Shown piece by piece: positions 48,891-57,400 of a stretch of 64,000 bases of DNA. The translations under genes were made by a program, and so were the position numbers. The stretch's first letter is position 1. Every line of letters begins with the position of its first letter. The DNA comes from Terriglobus sp. RCC_193 (GTDB lineage Bacteria > Acidobacteriota > Terriglobia > Terriglobales > Acidobacteriaceae), in NCBI RefSeq assembly GCF_041355105.1, contig NZ_JBFUPK010000001.1, forward strand, positions 868,001 to 932,000, in the 5' to 3' direction. Below the pieces are notes generated by a model. It saw only the letters and a list, made by a program, of their open reading frames with translations. It did not search any database and was not told the origin of the DNA.

Positions 48891-51800
48891 TTAGTTAATT
48901 ACCTTTACAGCTCCAGCACCGATCAAATCCTCCACCTGATCAATGAAAAGCCTGTCTGCGCAAACGCTGAATCCCTGCGGCTCCAGCACGGCACGGAACT
49001 CACCGGGTTCTTCCAAATCAAGCAGCAGCTTGCCGGGGCCAGGACGTTCCTGAAACAGTGTTGCCAATTTCTCCAGTAGCGCCACGTCAGGGTGATGCAA
49101 CGGCACCAGGATACGCAGAGCTTCCGGCAACTTGATCTGTACATCTTCCAGCGCTGTAATCCCCGTAACGGAAAGCTTTGGAGCGGAGTCTTCTTCACCG
49201 CGCAGCGAACCACGCACCAGCACCGGCACATCGATCTTGAGCTTTTCCTGCAGCTTTTCGTAATCCTTCGGAAACGCAATCAGGTCGATCTTGCCAACAG
49301 TATCTTCCAGAATGGCAGAGGCATACATCTCGCCGCTGCGTTTGCTCTTTGCAGCTTTCAGACCAGAGATGACGCCTGCGATCTGAATTTCATTCTGCGG
49401 TTCGCGCTGGCCCCGTTGAAAGACAACGGGCTCCGGCTTCATTTCACAGGCAGTGGCTGTGTCGAGAACGCCTTTGAGATTACGCAGCTTTTCGCGGTAT
49501 TTATCCATGGGATGGCCGCTGACAAAGAAGCCGAGGACTTCTTTTTCATTCTGCAGCCGCTCATGCTCATCCCAGTCCGGCGCCTTCGGCAGATCGTCTT
49601 CCGGCGCTGCCGTGGCGTCGGCAAAAGGCGACGCGTCAAACAAGCCAAAGAGACCGCTTTGACCACTGGCTGCATCACGCTGCGACTTCTGCGCTCGTTC
49701 CATCGCCTTGTCAACTGCAGCAAACACACGGGCACGCGGACCAAAGGTATCCATAGCGCCTGCTTTGATCAGCGATTCCAGCACGCGTTTGTTCAGAAGG
49801 CGAAGCTCTACCTGCTCGCAGAAGTCCCATAGCGAACTAAAGCCTGTCTCCCCTTCCTCCTTCAGTTTGTTTCGTGAACTAACGATAGTTTCAATAGCAT
49901 TGCCACCAACGTTCTTAATGGCTGCCAGACCGAAACGGATGGCATCTTGATTGGGGGTGAAGTTCGCATCGGAAATCTGCACGTCTGGCGGCAGCACGGT
50001 AATGCCCATTTCACGGCATTCCTGAATGTACTTCACTACGTTTTCCGGCTTGGAAGTTTCACTGGTCAGCAGTGCTGCCATGAACTCCACCGGGTAATGC
50101 GTCTTCAGATATGCCGTGTGATACGCGAGCAATGCATACGCCGATGAGTGCGATTTATTGAAGCCATATCCCGCAAACTGCAGAATAAGATCGAACAGCG
50201 CGCCTGCCTTTTCCTTGGGATGCTTGCGTTCGGCTGCGCCCTTCATGAAGATTTCGCGCTGCTCGGCCATCGCTGCGGGATCTTTTTTACCCATCGCTCG
50301 ACGCAGAAGATCAGCGCCACCGAGCGAGTAGCCAGCGATGACAGATGAAATCTGCATCACCTGCTCCTGATAGACGATGACGCCCAGCGTCTCCTTCAGC
50401 AGCGGTTCCAGACCGTCCAGCAGATACTCCACCGGACGTCTTCCCCACTTGCGTTCGATGAAGTCATCGATCATGCCGCCCTGAATTGGACCAGGGCGAT
50501 ACAACGCATTAAGAGCGGTCAGGTCTTCTACGGTCGTGGGCTTATAGCGGCGCAGAACGTCACGCATACCGCCCGATTCAAACTGGAACACACCACTGGT
50601 CAGCGCCTTATGGAAGACCTTCTCGTAAGTCTCCGCATCGTCCAGCGGAATCTTATCCATCTCCACGATGTCGCCGCGATTGCTCTTAATTAACTTCAGG
50701 CAGTCGTCGATCACAGTCAGAGTGGTAAGCCCAAGAAAGTCCATCTTGAGCAGTCCCATTTTTTCGACGGCCTTCATGTCATACGCGGTGACCAGATCGT
50801 CAGTCTTCGTCAGCGTGACGGGAACCAATTCCGTCAGAGGCTGCGGTGCAATCACAACACCGGCGGCATGAACACCAGCGCCGCGCACCAACCCCTCAAG
50901 CCGCAAGGCATTGTCGATGATCTCTCGAACCTGCGGATTGCTTTCGTAGGCCTGCGCCAGCGGCGGTGAATCTTTCAGCGCCTGATCGATGGTGATACCG
51001 ATAGTCGCGGGAATCATCTTGGCGATGCGATCCACTTCGCCGTAAGGCATTTCCAGTGCACGGCCAACGTCCTTAATGGCAGCCTTTGCAGCCATCGTGT
51101 TGAACGTGATGATCTGTGCCACCTGGTCCGCGCCGTACTTGCGCTTCACATACTCGATGACTTCGCCACGACGATTCATGCAGAAGTCGATATCGATATC
51201 CGGCATGCTGATACGTTCGGGGTTCAGGAAGCGCTCAAACAGCAATTCGTTCTGCAACGGATCAACGTCCGTAATCTCCATCACATATGCGACGAGCGAT
51301 CCCGCAGCCGAACCACGACCCGGTCCTACAGGGATACTCTGTTCCTTCGCATATCGAATGAAGTCCCACACGATCATGAAGTAGCCGGGGAACTTCATGC
51401 TTTTAATGCAATCGATTTCGCGCTGCAGACGTGCTTCGTAGTCTGCAATTTCATATCTCAGAAGACCGCGCGAACGCAGATGCGCAACGGCTGTATCAAG
51501 ACGCTTCTTCAGGCCTTCGCGACACACGCTCTCAAAGTAATCGTCCAGCGACATACCATCCGGCACAGGAAAGCGCGGGAATGGATTCTTCACCTTCGTC
51601 AGCTTCACATTGCAGCGGTCGACAAACTGGTTGGTGCGTTCGCAGACTTCTTCGTGGCCCTGGAAGGTGCGGTACATCTCCTCCGCAGACTTGATGTAAA
51701 ACTCCTGCGTATCGAACTTAAAGCGGTTCGGATCGTTCATCGAACCCGCCGTCTGTACACAGAGCAAAATCTCGTGCGCACGGCTGTCATCGCTGCCAAC

Positions 51801-52424
51801 ATAGTGCGCGTCGTTCGTCGCGATCAGAGGGATATCAAGATCCTTCTCCATGCGATACAGCGCTTCACAAACGCCCTTGTCCGGCTCCAGGTTGTGGTCC
51901 TGAATTTCAAGGAAGAAGTTGTTCTTGCCGAACATGTCCTGGAACATTCCCGCGGACTTCTTGGCCTCGTCGTACTTCCCTGCCATGAGGTGCTGATTGA
52001 CTTCACCGGCAAGGCATCCGCTGAAAGCAATGAGACCTTCTGTGTGCTTCGACAGAAACTCTTTCGACACACGCGGCTTGCGATAGAAGCCATGCACAGC
52101 GGCTTCGCTCGTCAGGCGGACAAGGTTGCGGTATCCCTCATCATTTTCTGCTATCAACAGAAAATGGTTGTAGCCGCCGCTCATCTCGCGATGGTCCGCG
52201 GTCTGCGACAGGTACAACTCACATCCGATGATGGGCTTAATGCCCTTCTTTTGCATGGCATCGGCAAAGTGCACAGCGCCATAGATGTTGCCGTGATCGG
52301 TCATCGCGGCGGCCTTCTGGCCCAGCTTGCTCAGGTGCGCGGCAAGCTTATCGACATCGCATGCGCCGTCTAGCAGGCTGTAATCGGTGTGAAGGTGGAG
52401 ATGGGTAAATTCGCGATCCGCCAT
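48891..52424 (-). CDS. dnaE: DNA polymerase III subunit alpha
   Basis: 1177 residues, normal length for the replicative polymerase of the DnaE1 type. A PHP domain opens it (LHLHTDYSLLDGACDVDKL near residue 8). The palm catalytic aspartates are in PDIDIDFCMNRRGEV near 405, with the third in a distant motif. A helix-hairpin-helix region and the OB-fold (IQIAGVISGLKAAKSKRSGE) lie towards the C-terminus, followed by a tau-binding-like end. With dnaX and holB in the same window, three holoenzyme subunits are present but in separate transcripts. An aminotransferase gene lies 62 bp upstream on the same strand. Confidence 0.98.
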   Translation of the reverse strand: MADREFTHLHLHTDYSLLDGACDVDKLAAHLSKLGQKAAAMTDHGNIYGAVHFADAMQKKGIKPIIGCELYLSQTADHREMSGGYNHFLLIAENDEGYRNLVRLTSEAAVHGFYRKPRVSKEFLSKHTEGLIAFSGCLAGEVNQHLMAGKYDEAKKSAGMFQDMFGKNNFFLEIQDHNLEPDKGVCEALYRMEKDLDIPLIATNDAHYVGSDDSRAHEILLCVQTAGSMNDPNRFKFDTQEFYIKSAEEMYRTFQGHEEVCERTNQFVDRCNVKLTKVKNPFPRFPVPDGMSLDDYFESVCREGLKKRLDTAVAHLRSRGLLRYEIADYEARLQREIDCIKSMKFPGYFMIVWDFIRYAKEQSIPVGPGRGSAAGSLVAYVMEITDVDPLQNELLFERFLNPERISMPDIDIDFCMNRRGEVIEYVKRKYGADQVAQIITFNTMAAKAAIKDVGRALEMPYGEVDRIAKMIPATIGITIDQALKDSPPLAQAYESNPQVREIIDNALRLEGLVRGAGVHAAGVVIAPQPLTELVPVTLTKTDDLVTAYDMKAVEKMGLLKMDFLGLTTLTVIDDCLKLIKSNRGDIVEMDKIPLDDAETYEKVFHKALTSGVFQFESGGMRDVLRRYKPTTVEDLTALNALYRPGPIQGGMIDDFIERKWGRRPVEYLLDGLEPLLKETLGVIVYQEQVMQISSVIAGYSLGGADLLRRAMGKKDPAAMAEQREIFMKGAAERKHPKEKAGALFDLILQFAGYGFNKSHSSAYALLAYHTAYLKTHYPVEFMAALLTSETSKPENVVKYIQECREMGITVLPPDVQISDANFTPNQDAIRFGLAAIKNVGGNAIETIVSSRNKLKEEGETGFSSLWDFCEQVELRLLNKRVLESLIKAGAMDTFGPRARVFAAVDKAMERAQKSQRDAASGQSGLFGLFDASPFADATAAPEDDLPKAPDWDEHERLQNEKEVLGFFVSGHPMDKYREKLRNLKGVLDTATACEMKPEPVVFQRGQREPQNEIQIAGVISGLKAAKSKRSGEMYASAILEDTVGKIDLIAFPKDYEKLQEKLKIDVPVLVRGSLRGEEDSAPKLSVTGITALEDVQIKLPEALRILVPLHHPDVALLEKLATLFQERPGPGKLLLDLEEPGEFRAVLEPQGFSVCADRLFIDQVEDLIGAGAVKVIN

Positions 52425-52486
52425 ATGTCGATTTTAGGGCTCGCGCCATATGGTAGGGGCTGCGGAAAACGAGGTACGAATTTTGC

Positions 52487-53635
52487 TTACAGCAGAGGCA
52501 GCATCCGTTGCAGCCCGGTCACAAACTGCTTCGGATTCCCGAGAAGGCTGACGACGAGCCAGCCTTTCGATGGAAAGCCATAAAACGAGCCCGGATGTAC
52601 GGCCACGGACACCTCTTCCAGCAACCGGATCGCCAGCGCCTCATCGTCGGTGACGGCAGGCACGCGCAACACTGCGCACCATCCACCTTCTACTTTGAGT
52701 CGGTTGACCACAGTTCCATGTATGCAGGTATCTAACACGACCAGATTCGCGTGAATGCGTTGCAGTATCTGCTGCTGAATCCGCTCTCGCACGGATAGCC
52801 ATGCAGGAAGCGCTGCCTGTACCGGCGTTGCCACGGAAAGAAAGGTATCGGTGACCACCTCAAGCCTCTCCAACGCATTGGCAACGTCTTCCGCGGGACC
52901 GCAGACGACTGTCCATGCAAGCTTCATCTGCGGCAACGCGAGCAGCTTACTCAATCCGCCCATGACAAAGGTCAACACAGGTGCGTCTATCTTTGCGAAG
53001 CTGTGTCCTGATTTTTCTACGCTGTACTCCAGAAAGACTTCATCCACAATCAGCGGAAGACCGTGTCGCTGCGCAACGTCATACAGCACGGTGCGATCTG
53101 TCTCACTGCAGTAATGTCCTGTGGGATTGTTCGGATGAATGGCAACGATGGCGCGTGTGCGTTCTGTTACAGCAGCTTCCAGCGAGGCAGGATCAATCTG
53201 CCAGCCGTCGTGATAGACCAGCGGATACTTGATAAGTTCCACATCGTGCAGGCGCGACAGCAGATCAAACAATGGATAACTCGGTGACGGTACAAGCACC
53301 GCGTCCCCGGGTTCACAGAGGAGCTTGAAGAGATAACCGTACGCCTCGCTCGTACTCGCCGTGAAAAATATCTGTTCCGCGTCCATGCCGTCATACAGGC
53401 CCGCAATGGCGGTGCGTGCCGCCTGCATACCGAAAGGGGCCGCGTCGTAACGAAGCGATGTCTCCTCGGCCAGGGCGTGCAGTGGAATGGCAGAATAATC
53501 GAAGCCACACCGGGTTGGGTTCGATATCGTAAGGTCGATGAATTCCGGATGCTGCTTTGCACGCTGCAGCGCGTCCCCGAAGGGCGAAGAGTCATTGCCA
53601 AAGTCTGTACGCGAGGCAAAGTGCATAGAGCTCAT
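52487..53635 (-). CDS. PLP-dependent aminotransferase, class I/II
   Basis: About 382 residues from the ATG at 53635 (53626 and 53671 are alternatives). The fold-type I pattern is clear: ISNPTRCGFDYSAIP, LVPSPSYPLFDLLSRL near the substrate region, IVAIHPNNPTGHYCSE (the conserved NNPTG), IVDEVFLEYS and the PLP lysine in MGGLSKLLALPQMKLAW. The family includes alanine, aspartate and histidinol-phosphate aminotransferases and C-S lyases, so the substrate is open. The start region is shared with the divergent HAD gene. Confidence 0.9.
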   Translation of the reverse strand: MSSMHFASRTDFGNDSSPFGDALQRAKQHPEFIDLTISNPTRCGFDYSAIPLHALAEETSLRYDAAPFGMQAARTAIAGLYDGMDAEQIFFTASTSEAYGYLFKLLCEPGDAVLVPSPSYPLFDLLSRLHDVELIKYPLVYHDGWQIDPASLEAAVTERTRAIVAIHPNNPTGHYCSETDRTVLYDVAQRHGLPLIVDEVFLEYSVEKSGHSFAKIDAPVLTFVMGGLSKLLALPQMKLAWTVVCGPAEDVANALERLEVVTDTFLSVATPVQAALPAWLSVRERIQQQILQRIHANLVVLDTCIHGTVVNRLKVEGGWCAVLRVPAVTDDEALAIRLLEEVSVAVHPGSFYGFPSKGWLVVSLLGNPKQFVTGLQRMLPLL

Positions 53636-53669
53636 GCTATCGAAAGAACTCACAGCTACAATCAACCGC

Positions 53670-54308
53670 ATGTCCCAGATTCATGCCGTCCTCTTCGACT
53701 TTGGTAAAGTTCTGAGTCTTGCCCCTGATCCACGCGTATGGGAGCAGATCCGCGCTCTTTCGCAACTGTCCGAAGAGGAACTGCAGGACGGCTATTGGAA
53801 GTACCGCGATGACTATGACGCAGGCATCCTGACGGGCAATGCGTATTGGCATCTCGTTGCGGGCACAGCTATTTCCGATGACGTATTGCACGACCTGAAA
53901 GCTGCGGACGTTGCGCTTTGGACGCAGATGAACCAACCCATGCTGCAATGGGTGGCTGCTCTGCACCGGTATGGCTTCCGCACGGGAATTCTCTCGAACA
54001 TGCCGGACGCCATGGCAGAGGGTATTGTTGCGCAGTTTGACTGGATTGCAAATTTTCATCACACGGTATGGTCGTATGCGCTGAAGCTGCGGAAGCCGCA
54101 GTCGGAGATTTATGCTGCCGCCGCAGACGGCCTGAAGACTGCCCCGGAACACATCCTTTTCATCGACGACAAGCTGGAAAATACGGCTGCTGCAGAGGCG
54201 TTTGGGATGCACGCCATCCTCTACGACAACCACGATGACTTTGTTGCGGAGATGCATTCCCGTGGTTTCGGACACCTGCTCGAACCGTCCAGCATCGTTC
54301 CTGTATAG
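53670..54308 (+). CDS. HAD-superfamily phosphatase (YihX-like)
   Basis: About 212 residues from the ATG at 53670. Motif I is HAVLFDFGKVLSLAPD. The second Asp of the usual DxDxT is Gly, as in the YihX/epoxide-hydrolase-type subfamily that carries DFGGVL. Motif II Ser follows in TGILSNMPDAM, the motif III Lys in LKLRKPQSEIYAAAADGL and the motif IV pair in ILFIDDKLENTAAAEAFG. Sugar-phosphate phosphatase activity is typical, but the substrate is not determinable. Its ATG forms a CATG palindrome with an alternative start of the divergent aminotransferase. Confidence 0.9.
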   Translation: MSQIHAVLFDFGKVLSLAPDPRVWEQIRALSQLSEEELQDGYWKYRDDYDAGILTGNAYWHLVAGTAISDDVLHDLKAADVALWTQMNQPMLQWVAALHRYGFRTGILSNMPDAMAEGIVAQFDWIANFHHTVWSYALKLRKPQSEIYAAAADGLKTAPEHILFIDDKLENTAAAEAFGMHAILYDNHDDFVAEMHSRGFGHLLEPSSIVPV

Positions 54309-54463
54309 TTCCCGTACCCCGCCAAATGACCACTGTTCCGAATTGGGACAGCTTCGAACCACAAAGGTGTACCCGTCACAGAACAGGACACCCGCCAATT
54401 GCTTCTCCGTGGGTAAATGATCGTAGCCGCCATTCCAGTGCGGCCGGGAACCTGCCTGCGCAT

Positions 54464-57400
54464 ATGCGATTGAAATTCAGATTTTGTGCCTCTCTTACAG
54501 TGTTCCTTGCAATCGCAGGATTCGCCTGCGCGCAACAGGTATCACTGCTGGGGCTGCGCTCGCTGAACCACGCGGGAGCGTTCCGCTCCTTGAAGCAGGA
54601 TGCTGCAGGAAATCTCTATACGCTGTTCGACGCCCATGACGGTGTCCGCATTCTGAAACTAAGCGCCGATGGATCGCAACTACTTGCGCAAACCCAGCTT
54701 GGCCAGGCAGGCGATACAGCCATCGCACTGGCACTGGACAGCACCGGCAACATTTACGTAACCGGCACATCAACTTCCACCGGAAGCCTATCCGGTACCA
54801 GCGGCGCAGCATTTCCCAGCCGCGCAGACAGCACAACCAATTCATTTGTCGCCCGCTTCTCACCCACGTTTACATTGCAGTGGTTGAGTTTCGCGGGCAG
54901 CGGCAAAACGGCCGTTACGGCCATTGATGCGACCACCTCTACCGTTTACATCACGGGCGGCATTTATGCGGCGACACTACCGGTAACCTCCGGTGGCATT
55001 CAGCAGGTACCCGCCGTGAATAGTAGCGGCAATGGTTTTGTAGAAGCATTCCATACGGCGAACGGCACGCTGCAATACGCAACCTACTTAACGGGTGCTA
55101 ATGGTGACACGCAACCCGCTGCCATCGTTGCAGACAGTACCGGTGCGGCTTATATTGCAGGCACCACAACGGCCACTGGTTATCCCACCACATCGGCACT
55201 CACTCCCGTTATGCGCTATGCGGCGAGTTATCCCGTATCAGGGTTCGTAACGAAGCTGACTGCTGCTGGCGATGGCTTTCTCTTCTCCACCTTCATTCCC
55301 GGCAACGGATTGACCTCCGCTGCACTGGACGGCAGCGGTTCCTTGCTGCTTTCGGGCAACATCGCCCCTGGCCTGTTCCCTCTTACCGTTGCGCAACAGC
55401 CAATCGCCAGCGGCCTCAGCTATCAAAGCGCCGTGCGACTGTCGCTGGATGGGGCACAGGTCCTTTCATCCACGTTATTGGCACCCTCTTCCCTCACCTC
55501 GGTTTCATCCATCGCACCCGGTAACAACGGACAGGCATGGGTGTTTGCATCTTCGATCCCTGCTTCTCTACTGCCGGTGCAGCCGCTCGAAAACCTTGGA
55601 GATGCCGCAGCATTCCGCGTGGGGTCTGACGGTAAAGTGGACCGTATTACCCGTATCGGCGGGATTCCCGTCAACAATAGCGGTTACGCCAGCCTTCCCG
55701 TCACCGAGGGCGGCATTCTGTTGCAGAACTCCGGTCATGTTGCGCTTGCCGCTTCCATTGCGCCGACGCTTAGTTCTGAGCTGTTGCCAACGGAACATTA
55801 CGACCTTGCACTGGCCCAGGCTCCAAACAACGTATTGCCTTCGACTGTGCGGGATGCGCTTCCTCTGGCAAGCTGCAGTGGAAGTGCATGTAGCGGGTCT
55901 GCCGCGCTTCTCGCCCAACTCGCGCCAGACGCCGTTACACCACAACTGGCATTGAGCATCGACGATCATCCCAATCTGGTTCTCCGCAATCTTGGACCTG
56001 CGGATGCAACTGGGGTGCAGATTAGCGCGACGAATTACATCGTGACCAACGGATGCGGCAGCACGTTGGCCGCCGGGGCCGAATGCAGTATTACGCTTGC
56101 TGGAACAACTGCGGGGTCCATCACGGTGCAGGCAACGAATGCGCCTGCATTCACAACCGCTCTCCCTTCCACATCACGTACCTCCGATGCGATCGTTGTG
56201 ACGCCACATGCGTTGGATTTCGGGATCTCCACTGCTGCCAGCACTCCCAACACGCGCACGCTTACCATCCGTAACCTGAGCAATACGGCACAAACCTTTC
56301 TCTCTGCGCGGATCAATACAGGTTCCAGCGCCTACTCTCTTGCGCAATCGGCAAGTACATGCAGCACCACTACAGATGGCTTGCAGAAGACGCTTGCACC
56401 TAACAGTTCCTGCACCATTACGCTCGCGTTGACACCCTCTGCGATCAGCGGAAACGATGCCGCAGTCTCCGCCACATGGCAAGTAGGCAACTACGATATT
56501 CCGCTGACGGGCTATGCGCAGGCCGCTGCAACATCACTGTCTGCCACCACAATCGACTTCGGTCGCCAGTACGTAAACGGCATACGCACGCCGCGTTATC
56601 TGTATCTGAGCAACGCCAGCGATACCGCACAGGCACATGCCGCCGTAGCATCCACCAATGCCGTATTCACCGTGACCGATGAATGCTCTGCAATGCTGCA
56701 GCCACGCTCCATCTGCCGCATTGCCATCGGCTATCTCTCCACTGCAGCACCAGGCAGCGATGCTCTATCACTCGTGGTCGATGGCACAGCGGTCACAGTG
56801 TTGGGAGAAACATTACCCCAGCCCTCCATCACAGGCTCTTCCACAAATCCGAACCTGACTGTTTCCGCGACATCGCTGGTGTTCAGCGATCTGGTTACAG
56901 TGACAACCGCGTCCACCGCAGTCCAGACAGTGATCGTCGGCAATATCGGCGCGGTTGCCTTTGCGCTTCAGGTTGCCATCACCGGTGACTTTACGCAGAC
57001 CACCGATTGCCCTGCGCTGCTAGCAGGTGGCGCTACCTGCAAGGTGAACGTTATGTTCACTCCATCTGCCGCAGGATTGCGCCAGGGATTGCTGGCAGTG
57101 ACTGCAGGCTCAGCAGGACCGGCTTATGTTTCGCTTAGTGGTACGGGCACCGCCATCCTGCCGCAAAACAATGGCCTCGCCTACGGTGACATACCGCTCA
57201 ATACACCATCCGTCCAATGGTTAAAGGTACAACAGGGATTCGTGTCGGCGACGGCATCGTCCAGCGATGCAGCGTACAAAGTCATCCTGGTCGAAGACAT
57301 TGGCTATGGTCACGGCCAGCCCACAGCCAGCAGCTTTTCATCGACGGCGACAGGCTCATGCCTGAACTGCTGGCTCGGCATACAGTTTCAACCAGCAACA

